Below are positions 8,421-17,202 of a DNA stretch of 64,000 bases, piece after piece. The translations under genes and the position numbers were made by a program. This stretch comes from Candidatus Cloacimonadota bacterium. Lineage in GTDB: Bacteria > Cloacimonadota > Cloacimonadia > Cloacimonadales > Cloacimonadaceae. Location of the stretch: positions 1 to 64,000 of the forward strand of contig JAJBAV010000003.1 in NCBI GenBank assembly GCA_020532085.1, given 5' to 3'. The notes beneath the pieces are model-generated. The model had not been told where the DNA came from. It ran no database searches and was given only the letters and a program-made list of their open reading frames with translations. The number at the start of each line of letters is the position of its first letter. Position 1 is the stretch's first letter.

Positions 8421-9092
8421 TCAACCCCGGGAGAGCAGGTAATAGATGATATTGCAGCCGAAGCGGAGAGCGTTTTCGCGCAGTTCCGGTGGGTCTTTGT
8501 GCGTGGCCGGGTCCGCCCAGCCGTCGCTGATGTTGGTCTCGTAGGTGTACAAACACATCAGGCGGCCGTCATCGTCAAAAATGCCAAAGGCCTGGGGCGG
8601 CTTTTCGTCGTGCAGATGGATCTTGGGGACACCGCGACTGAAATCGAAAAAGCTGGTGAAGAGGGGAAAAGAGCCGTCCAGTTCCACGAGATCGTACTCG
8701 GGAAAGACGCGCTTGATCTCGCGGCGGAAGGAGGGGTCCATGCCATAGTCGTCATCGGCGTAGAGAAAACCTCCGCGCAGCATCCACTGGCGCAGGTTGG
8801 CCACCTCGCGTTCGTCCCAGCGGATGTTGCCGTGACCGGTGAGATAGACGAAGGGATATTCGAAAAGCCTTGCCTCGCCGGCCTTGACCACGCTTTGGTC
8901 CAGGGGAAAGGCGGTGTACAGGCTGGCATTCACGAAACGCGCCAGATTGGGCAGCACCTCCGGATCGTTGTACCAATCTCCCCCGCCATCATACTGAAGC
9001 CGGGCAAAGCCGGTGGTGGTGGCGCTTCCGGTTACCGCGCCCAAGGCGGCGGAAAAGAACAGGAGCAAAGCCGGAAGCAGGTTTCGGGGCAT
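8421..9092 (-). CDS. DUF4159 domain secreted protein
   Basis: 223 residues with an N-terminal signal peptide. The mature part matches the DUF4159 pattern: FARLQYDGGGDWYNDP, then FPFVYLTGHG-type and GGFLYADDDYGMD segments and a C-terminal FGCNIIYYLLSRG. The fold resembles glutamine-amidotransferase or ThuA-like domains, but no catalytic assignment is secure. DUF4159 proteins often sit with regulatory AAA/DUF58 loci or in periplasmic clusters; here it lies one base from its neighbours. Function unknown. Confidence 0.75.
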   Translation of the reverse strand: MPRNLLPALLLFFSAALGAVTGSATTTGFARLQYDGGGDWYNDPEVLPNLARFVNASLYTAFPLDQSVVKAGEARLFEYPFVYLTGHGNIRWDEREVANLRQWMLRGGFLYADDDYGMDPSFRREIKRVFPEYDLVELDGSFPLFTSFFDFSRGVPKIHLHDEKPPQAFGIFDDDGRLMCLYTYETNISDGWADPATHKDPPELRENALRFGCNIIYYLLSRG

Positions 9093-9093
9093 C

Positions 9094-10446
9094 TCAATTC
9101 ACAATGTTCAGGTTCACGCAGACCAGGGAATCTGCCGTCACCACGTAGAAACAGCTGTTGTAATCGTCGTATTGGGAAAGGTATCGGAGCTCCTCCGGCA
9201 AGGCCAGTTCACTCATCAACTTTCCCTGCTGGCTGTCCAGAATTGCCATCCCCCGCTTGAGCGGGACCACGGTGATGCATTTGTCGATGCGCTTTTCCTG
9301 GGCGGGCGTGATCTCCAGCATGGCCAGATTGGCCTTTTCGTTCGCCAGGGCCTGCAGTGACTGGTTCCAGACCTCATTTCCCCTGGGATCAAGCCCCAGG
9401 GTGTTGCCATTGGTGAGGGTTACGTTCAAACCAGCAGCCGTGGGCAGGATCGCGCCCACCGGCGCGGGATAGTTCTGTTTCCAGAGCTGTTCGCGGGTGG
9501 ACAGTTTATAGGCGTAAATATCAGCCCCGCTGGCCAGAAAGACGTTCTGCTGGTTGAAAGCGGGTGAGGAGGTCACCCGGAAAGGCAGTTCCAAGCTCCA
9601 TTTCTGAACCAGTTGAACATTTCGGGCCGGCATGTTCAAAGCGGTTTTGGCCTGTTCGATCTTTTCGGTAACCACTTTTTGGGCGCGATAGAAACCCACG
9701 CCGATGATGCGATTGCCCAAAGCCATGTAAACTATGGCCAAAGCCGTGCCCAGCAGCAGGAACAGACTGCTGATCTCCAGCTTGGTGAGGCGGCGTTTTT
9801 GGGGTTTGGCCAGCGGGGTTTGATGCTTCAGGATCAGCCACAGCGCGGGGGAGGCAGCGCCAAAGGATTCCACCAGCGGCTGCAGGCTGTTCACGTCCGG
9901 TGAGTTTCCAAACACCTTGGCCGCCACTTTCCCGGGCAGCACGAGCAGGCTTTCGTTTTCTTCCAGATGGAACTTCTGCGGCTTCACCCGGATGTCTTCT
10001 TCCGAAAGACCCAAAAGGTTCAGATCGCGCAGGGTTTGCACGTGATAGTTTTTCCAGTGCCGGCCCACCGTTTCCAACTTGTTGCCTTGGGTGACGGCAC
10101 AGAAAAGGCGGCCAAACTGCACGAAATAGAGATCGTGGTCGTAACAAACCGCGAAGAAGAGGGAAACGCCCTTTTCCCGCAGTTCGGTGCGGCGCAGGCT
10201 GGCATGCAGCTTCCAGTGGAAGTCCGCGAAGAAGCTCTTGAGCCAGTTTTCTATCTCCATCTTGCTGATCTGCAGCACATTGGCATTCAGAAGTTCAAGT
10301 TTCACCTCGGCCTGGATCTCTTCCAGGCAGACGTCGTTCTCCTCGTGGGTCACACAGAGGAACCAGGCGTAGCGGCCGTCCTGGGAGGACTGGTGTTCAC
10401 AGCTGCTTTGCGGGGGCAGGGCGTATTTGCTTTGGAGCTTGATCAT
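9094..10446 (-). CDS. membrane protein with degenerate PP2C-like N-terminal and PQQ-like C-terminal domain
   Basis: 450 residues. Residues ~25-180 show a PP2C-like alternation, including GVSLFFAVCYDHDLYFVQFG and a downstream DIRVKPQKFHLEENESLLV, but the Asp residues that bind metals in active PP2C phosphatases are not apparent. One membrane segment lies at ~226-245. Residues ~270-450 resemble PQQ/beta-propeller strands (LPFRVTSSPAFNQQNVFLASG, IYAYKLSTREQLWKQNY, GMAILDSQQGKLMSELAL). This looks like a cytoplasmic sensing or pseudo-phosphatase domain tied to an extracytoplasmic propeller. The domain assignment is by eye only. It starts 1 base after the radical SAM gene's stop. Confidence 0.5.
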   Translation of the reverse strand: MIKLQSKYALPPQSSCEHQSSQDGRYAWFLCVTHEENDVCLEEIQAEVKLELLNANVLQISKMEIENWLKSFFADFHWKLHASLRRTELREKGVSLFFAVCYDHDLYFVQFGRLFCAVTQGNKLETVGRHWKNYHVQTLRDLNLLGLSEEDIRVKPQKFHLEENESLLVLPGKVAAKVFGNSPDVNSLQPLVESFGAASPALWLILKHQTPLAKPQKRRLTKLEISSLFLLLGTALAIVYMALGNRIIGVGFYRAQKVVTEKIEQAKTALNMPARNVQLVQKWSLELPFRVTSSPAFNQQNVFLASGADIYAYKLSTREQLWKQNYPAPVGAILPTAAGLNVTLTNGNTLGLDPRGNEVWNQSLQALANEKANLAMLEITPAQEKRIDKCITVVPLKRGMAILDSQQGKLMSELALPEELRYLSQYDDYNSCFYVVTADSLVCVNLNIVN

Positions 10447-10447
10447 C

Positions 10448-11530
10448 TTATTTCCACCATTTGATCGTGCTGCGCCAAAAAACCCGCAGCAGCGTGGGCA
10501 GGTCCATCAGCATGTTGGTGTAGGCCGCGTTGGCCAGGGGGCACCAACACTGTTTTTTATGGATGGAGCGGCGCTCGAGTTCCGATTCGTGGTTGAACCA
10601 GATCTCACGGAAATTGTATTTGCCGGAGCGCAGGTTGCCCAGAGACCTGGCCTTGATGCAGCAGCTCCAGACATCCCCGTCCGGCGAGATCTGGGCTGAG
10701 GCTACTCCGGAATAGCAGGGCAGCACCTGGCGTTCGTCGCGCAGAATGCGTTTCACCAGGTTGTAATACTCGATCCTGAAGGCCATGGTGATCTTGTTCA
10801 TCCCCTTGTACTTTTCGTTTTTAATGCGGTGAATGAGAAAATCGATGGCGGATTTATAGGCCACGAGGCTGGGTGTGATATTGGCACCGATGGTATCCAG
10901 CTCCACCCTCTCCTCGGCGATCTCGGTGATGTAGGAATCCGGCTTGAGGCGTAGCAGTTCGTTGGCGATGGCCGGGAAGGTTTCCACATTGAGCTGGGAG
11001 ATCACGGTATGGATGCCCACCGCCAGGTTGGGCACCTGCAGGGCCTTGAGTTTTTGGAAGGTGCCCACGGCTTTTTTGTAGTTGCCGGGTACTTTGCGGA
11101 TCTCGTCGTGTTGCTCTTCAATGCCGTCCAGGGAAACGTTGATGATCACCTGGGCCTTGGGGCAGGCTTTGGCGATGGCGGCGGTTTTTTCCACGATGGT
11201 ACCGGTGAGGATGCCGTTGGTGGGAATGTTGATGATGTGGGGCCGCGAGCTCTGGTAGATGGTGGAGACCACTTCCACGATGTCCTTGCGAAGAAACGGC
11301 TCTCCACCGCTGAAAGTGATCCAGTAGGGCGATCGGCCGATCTTCTTGAAGGCTTTCGCGTATTCATCCACCGTGAAGTTCTGGGCCTTCTTTTTCCAAA
11401 TGTTGCAGGTGCTACAGCGTGAATTGCAGGTGTAGAGCAGGCTGACGGTGTAGTTCATGGGCAGGAGGCGGGGAAAGCCGAGGTGTTTCATCAGCCAGTA
11501 TCCGAGCATCCTGAATAGCAGAGTGAGCAT
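10448..11530 (-). CDS. radical SAM protein with SPASM-like C-terminal cysteines
   Basis: 360 residues. The radical SAM cluster motif CNSRCSTC has Cys35, 39 and 42, followed by ITFSGGEPFLRKD. The C-terminal region holds several more cysteines (CYSGVAS, WSCCIKA, CWCPLAN), the usual place for an auxiliary iron-sulfur cluster. The N-terminal ~25 residues are hydrophobic and may attach it to the membrane. Substrate unknown. The adjacent glycosyltransferase suggests work on an envelope glycan or lipid, which is only contextual. Confidence 0.8.
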   Translation of the reverse strand: MLTLLFRMLGYWLMKHLGFPRLLPMNYTVSLLYTCNSRCSTCNIWKKKAQNFTVDEYAKAFKKIGRSPYWITFSGGEPFLRKDIVEVVSTIYQSSRPHIINIPTNGILTGTIVEKTAAIAKACPKAQVIINVSLDGIEEQHDEIRKVPGNYKKAVGTFQKLKALQVPNLAVGIHTVISQLNVETFPAIANELLRLKPDSYITEIAEERVELDTIGANITPSLVAYKSAIDFLIHRIKNEKYKGMNKITMAFRIEYYNLVKRILRDERQVLPCYSGVASAQISPDGDVWSCCIKARSLGNLRSGKYNFREIWFNHESELERRSIHKKQCWCPLANAAYTNMLMDLPTLLRVFWRSTIKWWK

Positions 11531-11546
11531 GTTTTCTAAATTTTCC

Positions 11547-12446
11547 TTAACGGCCCAGGTCCTTGGTGGACCGGGCGATATCCCAGGCGAAGGGGTTTTT
11601 GCCTTTGGCGTAATAATCCCAGGCGCCCAGCAGACGGCAGTAGATCTCCAAAGCCATCACGGCAACAACTTTGGGTGCTGAGGCAGGGCGCTCGCGCAAC
11701 TCGTCGAAGATGATCCGGAGCAGGGTGCCGCCGTCTTGGGAAACAACCCTGTAGTCCTGTTTTTGCTTCAGCCAGAGATGGCCGTTCTGGATGCGGCGGC
11801 GCTGTTTGATGAAATCCTTCAAATTCGTGGGGCCCTTGTTGCTGATGACGGCTTCCGGTATGTAACGCAGTTTTAGCCCGTGCGAACGGACGATGGCCTC
11901 GATGCTGGCTTCGTCAACGGCCGAATCGGCCGGGATGGAATCCATGAGTTTGCGGAAGGCTATCATCTCACCCAGTTTGGGCGAGATCATGGCCATGCGG
12001 TGATGCAGGCGCCAGAGCAGATGCACGGCGAAGCCCATGAAAGTGTTGGCAGGATTCACGGGAACGGGTCTGCCGCCGCTGGCCCCCACCTTTGGGTCGG
12101 AGAAAGCCGCAGCCAGTTTTTCGATGGTGGCGGGCGCTGGGATCACGTCGCCGGAGATCACCATCAGGATGGGTGAAACGGCTTCCGCCAGAAAGAGGTT
12201 GATGGCGCTGGATTTACCTTCCCGCCTGGCCTGGCGGATCAAGCGCACCCGCGGTTCGCCAAGGGCAAAATCCTCCACCAGGGCGTCGGTTCCGTCCGTG
12301 CTGGCGCTGGAAACCACAATGATCTCCGCGATCCTGGCCCGCTGCAGTTTCTGGGCGCAAAGGGCTTCCAGCAGGGGGATAATGTTGTCCGCCTCATTGT
12401 AGGCAAACACACCCAAAGAGCAAATCAGAGCGTTATCCCGTTCCAA
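11547..12446 (-). CDS. family 2 glycosyltransferase
   Basis: 299 residues, apparently starting at TTG (12446). GT2/GT-A features are visible: VFAYNEADNIIPLLEAL, IIVVSSASTDGTDALVEDF, GKSSAINLFLAEA and the metal-site region VISGDVIPAP. A QRRRIQNGHLW motif resembles the QxxRW signature of processive or membrane-linked transferases. It probably transfers a sugar from a nucleotide donor at the cytoplasmic face of the inner membrane. The acceptor is unknown. It lies 16 bases from the radical SAM gene and 7 from nusB in the same run. Confidence 0.82.
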   Translation of the reverse strand: MERDNALICSLGVFAYNEADNIIPLLEALCAQKLQRARIAEIIVVSSASTDGTDALVEDFALGEPRVRLIRQARREGKSSAINLFLAEAVSPILMVISGDVIPAPATIEKLAAAFSDPKVGASGGRPVPVNPANTFMGFAVHLLWRLHHRMAMISPKLGEMIAFRKLMDSIPADSAVDEASIEAIVRSHGLKLRYIPEAVISNKGPTNLKDFIKQRRRIQNGHLWLKQKQDYRVVSQDGGTLLRIIFDELRERPASAPKVVAVMALEIYCRLLGAWDYYAKGKNPFAWDIARSTKDLGR

Positions 12447-12453
12447 AATTGCC

Positions 12454-12924
12454 TCAGCCGGGCAGGCCCTCGATGCTCTCGCGTGCGCGCAATTCCTTGT
12501 TCAGGGAATCCAGGATCCCGTTGAGGAACTTCACCGCGCCTTCACCGCAGAATTTCTTGGCGATCTCGAGCGCTTCGTTGATCACCACGGCCGGGGGAGT
12601 ATCGGTGAAAAGCAGTTCATAGACCGCGATGTGCAAAACGCCACGGTCCATGCGGGAAATGTTGGCAACGCTCCAGTGCTCGCTGTGTTTCTCGATTTCC
12701 TGGATGATCTCGGTCCGGTTTATGATCGCGTTTTTCACCAGATCATCGGCAAAATCGACCACCGGTGCTGAGTTCTGCAGCTTTTCCAGCTCGGCCAGCT
12801 CGTTCAACAGCTCCGGATAGCTGTTCAACATCCCGTATTCCAGAAACTCTGGATCCAGTTCCCGGAAATCAAGCGCGTACAAGGTTTGAGCCGCCAGCTC
12901 GCGGGACTTACGCCTCAGTCCCAA
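12454..12924 (-). CDS. nusB: transcription antitermination protein NusB
   Basis: 156 residues. NusB binds boxA RNA with NusE/S10 in rRNA antitermination. The all-helical fold signature is clear: [35 protein letters not shown], then [16 protein letters not shown] and [11 protein letters not shown]. Its start lies inside the end of ribH (17-base overlap), an arrangement common in bacteria where ribH and nusB are neighbours. Confidence 0.93.
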   Translation of the reverse strand: MGLRRKSRELAAQTLYALDFRELDPEFLEYGMLNSYPELLNELAELEKLQNSAPVVDFADDLVKNAIINRTEIIQEIEKHSEHWSVANISRMDRGVLHIAVYELLFTDTPPAVVINEALEIAKKFCGEGAVKFLNGILDSLNKELRARESIEGLPG

Positions 12925-13387
12925 GCTTGAGTTCCGCCATTAGGTTCAGCATTTCCAAAGCCGCGCTGGCAGCGGAAAAACCTTTGTTCCCTGCTTTGGT
13001 GCCGGCGCGTTCCAGGGCCTGTTCGATCGTGTCGGTGGTAAGCACACCGAAGATCACGGGTTTGGACTGGCTCAGGGCCACCTGGGCCACACCCTTGCTA
13101 ACTTCGGAAGCCACATATTCAAAGTGGGGAGTGCCTCCCCGGATCACCGCGCCGAGGCAGATAACGGCGTCGAACCTGTCGCTCTGGGCCGCGGCCTTGG
13201 CCATTTGCGGGATCTCAAAGGCGCCGGGCACCCAGATCACCGTGATGTCATCCTCTGAAACTTCGTGACGGACCAGGCAGTCGATCGCCCCTTCCATCAA
13301 TTTTCGGCTCACCAGTTCGTTAAAGCGGCTGACCACCAGGGCGAAGCTGTAGCCCTTTGAAACCAGATTACCTTCTATGGTTTTCAT
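12908..13387 (-). CDS. ribH: 6,7-dimethyl-8-ribityllumazine synthase
   Basis: 159 residues. RibH condenses 5-amino-6-ribitylaminouracil with dihydroxybutanone phosphate in riboflavin synthesis and forms icosahedral or decameric shells. Signatures are [49 protein letters not shown] and [17 protein letters not shown] with [12 protein letters not shown]. The ATG at 13387 has AAAGGAG upstream and is preferred to an in-frame start at 13408. A promoter lies at 13430-13457. It is the first gene of the minus-strand run. Confidence 0.95.
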   Translation of the reverse strand: MKTIEGNLVSKGYSFALVVSRFNELVSRKLMEGAIDCLVRHEVSEDDITVIWVPGAFEIPQMAKAAAQSDRFDAVICLGAVIRGGTPHFEYVASEVSKGVAQVALSQSKPVIFGVLTTDTIEQALERAGTKAGNKGFSAASAALEMLNLMAELKLGTEA

Positions 13388-13429
13388 TGCATCTGCTCCT
13401 TTTCGCAAGGATTTTTTCCATGAAAGACC

Positions 13430-13457
13430 ATAATATTCAGGGCGCTGATTAAATCAA
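13430..13457 (-). promoter_or_regulatory. putative promoter of the ribH-nusB run
   Basis: On the minus strand TTGATT (13457-13452), a 16-base spacer and TATTAT (13435-13430) lie 43 bases before the ribH ATG. The box sequences are close to sigma-70 consensus. Confidence 0.5.
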
Positions 13458-13689
13458 GGAAAATCTTTTTCGGGAGGCTGGATAAGAATGCTGAAGGTGC
13501 CGCGGCCGCTCTTTCACCAGGATCAGCTTTCAACGTGAAACATCAACCCCGATTGACACGGTTCGAATGGCATAACCGAGATGTTTGGACCAGCGCGACA
13601 TCCGGTGCCGCTTTGGGCTTGGCCGAAAATTTGGTTGACGGAAACAGAGTATCCAAAAATGATGGATGAACTAAAACTATGGTGCGAAA
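13458..13689. other. divergent intergenic region between ribH and the PTS IIA-like gene
   Basis: No supported gene. A second possible promoter lies on the plus strand: TTGACG at 13635-13640, a 17-base spacer and AATGAT at 13658-13663, 27 bases before the ATG at 13690. Another TTGACA near 13553 has no obvious -10 box. Confidence 0.35.
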
Positions 13690-14163
13690 ATGAACAGACT
13701 ATTCCAACCCGAATTAGTGAAGATAGTGGATGGTTTCGAAACGAAATCCGAATGTCTGACCTATATGACAGCCCTGCTGGCGGAAAGCGGCTGCCTCAAT
13801 TTTCCCGACCGGTTTTTGGCCGCGGTGCAAGGCCGCGAAGACATCATGAGCACCGGCATCGGCAAAGGCGTGGCCATCCCGCACGCGCGGGACCTGACCG
13901 TGACCTGCATCAAGGTGGCGGTTTGCCTGGTCCACCAGCCTTTAGAGTATGAAAGCGTGGACGACCTGCCTGTCCAGTTGGTGTTCATGATCGCCGTTCC
14001 CCAAAGCGCCAGCAAAGAATATATGAAGATCCTGCGCTCGCTCTCCGAATACCTGCGGCAGAGCGAGAACCGCAATGCCCTGATCAACGCAACCAGCGAA
14101 ACGGAATTGTACCATGATGTGCTCAAAATTGAAAAGATCATTGCTGACAGCATTAATGCTTAG
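13690..14163 (+). CDS. PTS EIIA (fructose/nitrogen-type, PtsN-like) domain protein
   Basis: 157 residues, a stand-alone EIIA type-2 domain. The phosphorylatable histidine is in GVAIPHARD (His65), followed by the family's VQLVFMIAVP block and a C-terminal LRSLSEYLRQ. No EIIB or EIIC gene is adjacent, so a regulatory PtsN-like role is more likely than sugar transport. It overlaps the following barrel gene by 50 bases and heads an operon-like run on the plus strand. Confidence 0.85.
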   Translation: MNRLFQPELVKIVDGFETKSECLTYMTALLAESGCLNFPDRFLAAVQGREDIMSTGIGKGVAIPHARDLTVTCIKVAVCLVHQPLEYESVDDLPVQLVFMIAVPQSASKEYMKILRSLSEYLRQSENRNALINATSETELYHDVLKIEKIIADSINA

Positions 14164-15076
14164 CGTCTGTCTGCTGCCTTTGCTGGCGGTGAACGACGAG
14201 GCCGGCACCACCGGTTTCGCCAGCCTGAAAAACGTTTATTCCGCCCGGGCCATCGCCATGGGCCAGTCTCTCACGGGTGAAACCAGCAATCCGGACGGGC
14301 TGCATTTCAACCCCGCCTCCATCATCAAGATCGACGGCAATGAGGTTGGAACCACCTACACCAACGCTTTCGTGGGCTCCCAGGGCGGCCAGTTGCAGTA
14401 TCTCTGGCCCAAGGACCGTTTCACGGCCTGGGGTTTTGCCCTCAAATACATGAATCTGGGCCTGATGGAACGCACCGAGGTAGACCAGAACGGCGACCTG
14501 GTCTCCACCGGCGAAACCTTTGGCGCGAGCAATATAGTCGCCAGCGCTTCCCTGGCCAAATACATCTCGGACGCCGTGGACCTGGGTGGTTCCCTCAAAG
14601 TGATCTACGACCAGATCGACAGCAGTTCCTCCACAGCCGCAATGCTGGATCTGGGCCTCATCCACCATCCGGCCAACGAAAAACTCAAGATCGGGCTCAG
14701 CCTGCGCAACATCGGCCTGCAGCTAACCCGCTACTCGGATTCCGATTACAAGGAAAAACTACCCTTCACCTTCGCGGCCGGCATGACCTACGATTTCAAG
14801 CCCGGACTGATGGCCAGCCTAGAGATCGGCAAGGCCACCGGAGAAAACATTGTGGGCAAGGCCGGGGTGGAATACGAACTCACGCCCGCCTTCGACCTGC
14901 GCGGAGGTTTCAGGACCAGTGCCGGGGACGGCTATAACGGCGGGACTTTGGCCTTCCTTTCCGGGCTTTCCCTGGGTGCCGGCTGGAACTGGAACAATTA
15001 CCGCGTGGATTATGGTGTTTCCTCCTACGGCGACTTGGGCTGGATCAACCAGCTTAGTCTCAGCTACGAATTCTGA
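14114..15076 (+). CDS. PorV/PorQ-like outer-membrane beta-barrel protein
   Basis: 320 residues with signal peptide (LKRSLLTALMLSVCLLPLLA). The N-terminal motif SARAIAMGQSLTGETSNPDGLHFNPAS is characteristic of the UPF0164/PorV-PorQ family, and the rest is alternating strands ending in an aromatic residue (LSLSYEF). In type IX secretion PorV shuttles cargo to the attachment machinery. A second, different PorV-like protein is encoded at 30659. The start is ambiguous between ATGs at 14114 and 14117; both lie inside the end of the PTS IIA-like gene. Confidence 0.78.
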   Translation: MMCSKLKRSLLTALMLSVCLLPLLAVNDEAGTTGFASLKNVYSARAIAMGQSLTGETSNPDGLHFNPASIIKIDGNEVGTTYTNAFVGSQGGQLQYLWPKDRFTAWGFALKYMNLGLMERTEVDQNGDLVSTGETFGASNIVASASLAKYISDAVDLGGSLKVIYDQIDSSSSTAAMLDLGLIHHPANEKLKIGLSLRNIGLQLTRYSDSDYKEKLPFTFAAGMTYDFKPGLMASLEIGKATGENIVGKAGVEYELTPAFDLRGGFRTSAGDGYNGGTLAFLSGLSLGAGWNWNNYRVDYGVSSYGDLGWINQLSLSYEF

Positions 15077-15099
15077 ACCCAGCGCCGGTGAAAGCAGCG

Positions 15100-17199
15100 A
15101 TGCGTGATTTTTTGCTGGAAATAGGAACCGAGGAGGTTCCCGCCCCCCATTTGCAACCGGCGGTGGATCACATTCTCTCCTCTTTTCAGAAATTGATGCG
15201 GGACATGGGCTTGGAATATTCCGAACTAAAAGCCGGGTCAACCCCCAGGCGCATGTTTCTCATCGCCCTAGGGGTTCAGGCCACCCAGCCGGACGTTCAG
15301 GTCAACAAAACCGGCCCGGCCAAAAAGATCGCCTGGGACGAAGCCGGCAACCTGCTGCCCGCGGCCCTGGGCTTTCTCAAGAAGAACAACGCTGAAGCCA
15401 AAGATCTGTACCTTGAAACATCAGATAAAGGCGAATTCATCGCCCTGAACTACATCCAGCCGGGGCGGCCGACAGCGGAGATCCTGCAGGAATGGATCCC
15501 CGACCTGGTCAACCGGCTCCCCTTCCCCAAAACCATGATCTGGAACGACTCCCGCCTCGCGCTGTCCCGTCCGCTGCGCTGGCTCTGCGTGCTGTGGGGT
15601 TCCGAAGTTCTGGATCTGGAGGTCGGCGGCGTCACCAGCGGCAACCGGAGTTTCGGAAACCGTTATCTGGGTATGGACAGACCCTTGTCAATAAGCTCGG
15701 CGGATGAGTATCTGCAAGTCTTGACACAAAATGCCGTGCTGGCGGACCGCTCCGCCCGCCGGACCAGGCTGGTGGCGGAGCTGGACTCGGCCAAACTCGA
15801 TCCGGGCCTGAAAGTGGTGGGCGACGAACGCCTCACTGACACGGTTACCGATCTGGTGGAATTTCCCACCGCCGTGGTGGCGGAGTTCAACCCGGAATTC
15901 CTTTCCCTGCCGGAAAAGATCATCACTTCCACCATCAGCCAGAATCAGAAATACTATTCCGTGCAGGATGGCGAAGGCCATCTGAGCAACAAATTCGTGT
16001 TCATCTCCAACGGCGATCCCGCTTGTTCAGACCTCATCCGCCAGGGCAACGAAAAGGTTGTGGCGGCCAGGCTGGCCGATGCCCTCTGGTATTTCCGGGA
16101 AGACACGAAAAAACCTTTGGAAGCTTACGTGCAGCGTTTGAACGAGGTGGTGTTCCAATCCAAACTCGGCACCCTGGCCGACAAGACGGAGCGTATCGTT
16201 CGGATCACCGCGCAGCTCTGCCGCCAGCTTAAGCTGGATGAGACCAACACAGCCCTGGCCGCCCGGGCCGCACTGCTCTGCAAGGCGGACCTGGTCACCA
16301 CCATGCTGGGGGAGAAAGAATTCACCAAACTGCAGGGTTACATTGGCAAACACTACGCCCTGGCCAGCGGCGAGGACAGCCGGGTGGCGGAAGCCATTCA
16401 TGAGCATTACCAGCCCCGCGGCACCAACGACGGCCTGCCCCAAACCCTCACCGGGGCGGTGATCGCCGTGGCCGACAAACTGGACAGCGTGTGCGGGATC
16501 ATCGGCATTGGCCAGGTCCCGACCGGCTCCGCGGACCCCTTTGCCTTGCGCAGAGCGGCCAACGGTGTGGTGCAGATCATCGTGGAACGCGGCTGGAGCC
16601 TGGATTTATCCGAACTCATAGATTTTGCTTTGACCCTGGTAAAACAGCGGTCAGAACTCACACCCACTGCCTACAGCGACGTTCAGGCCTTCTTCCGCCA
16701 ACGGGTGGAAGGGCTGCTGCGGCAGCTGGAACTGGACCATGATGTCATCGACAGCCTGATGCACCTTTCCCTGGGCGATCTGCCCGACCTCAGGCGGCGC
16801 GGTCTGGCCCTGCAAGGTTTCCGCAGCCGCGAAGACTTCCTCCGTCTGGTGATCGGTTTCAAGCGGGTTGCCAACATCATTGAAAAGGTGGAGGGCATCC
16901 CCGCCCTGGATCCGTCCCTGCTTGAGGCGGAGGCGGAAAAAGAGCTGCATGCCTCGCTGCACAAGCTGCGTGGAGACATCAACGCCAGCCTGGCCGAGGG
17001 CGATTATCCGCAGGCAATAAACCACTTGGTGAGTTACGGAAGCAGCATCGACAGCTTCTTCGACGCCGTGCTGGTGAATTGCGAAGACCCGGCCCTGCGT
17101 GGAAACCGCCATGCCCTGCTGGGCGAGGTCAAAAAAGAGTTCCTGCGCGTGGCTGACATTTCCCGCATCGTGATAGACAATGAAAACAATGGAGCATAG
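15100..17199 (+). CDS. glyS: glycyl-tRNA synthetase beta subunit
   Basis: About 699 residues, the normal length for GlyS. It begins MRDFLLEIGTEEVPA, the hallmark of the beta subunit, and contains KTMIWND, RPLRWLC, HD-like IHEHYQPRG, and DPFALRRAANGVVQI near the C-terminal anticodon-binding region. The ATG at 15100 (GGTGA 8 bases upstream) is preferred to the GTG at 15088. The alpha subunit gene glyQ is usually next to it but is not in this window. Pta follows after 3 bases. Confidence 0.95.
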   Translation: MRDFLLEIGTEEVPAPHLQPAVDHILSSFQKLMRDMGLEYSELKAGSTPRRMFLIALGVQATQPDVQVNKTGPAKKIAWDEAGNLLPAALGFLKKNNAEAKDLYLETSDKGEFIALNYIQPGRPTAEILQEWIPDLVNRLPFPKTMIWNDSRLALSRPLRWLCVLWGSEVLDLEVGGVTSGNRSFGNRYLGMDRPLSISSADEYLQVLTQNAVLADRSARRTRLVAELDSAKLDPGLKVVGDERLTDTVTDLVEFPTAVVAEFNPEFLSLPEKIITSTISQNQKYYSVQDGEGHLSNKFVFISNGDPACSDLIRQGNEKVVAARLADALWYFREDTKKPLEAYVQRLNEVVFQSKLGTLADKTERIVRITAQLCRQLKLDETNTALAARAALLCKADLVTTMLGEKEFTKLQGYIGKHYALASGEDSRVAEAIHEHYQPRGTNDGLPQTLTGAVIAVADKLDSVCGIIGIGQVPTGSADPFALRRAANGVVQIIVERGWSLDLSELIDFALTLVKQRSELTPTAYSDVQAFFRQRVEGLLRQLELDHDVIDSLMHLSLGDLPDLRRRGLALQGFRSREDFLRLVIGFKRVANIIEKVEGIPALDPSLLEAEAEKELHASLHKLRGDINASLAEGDYPQAINHLVSYGSSIDSFFDAVLVNCEDPALRGNRHALLGEVKKEFLRVADISRIVIDNENNGA

Positions 17200-17202
17200 A
17201 TC

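Noticed and set aside
13581-13952. Open frame overlapping the start of the PTS IIA-like gene
   Set aside because: It is read in a different frame from the clear EIIA domain, and its Arg/Pro/His-rich translation after 13700 is a shadow.
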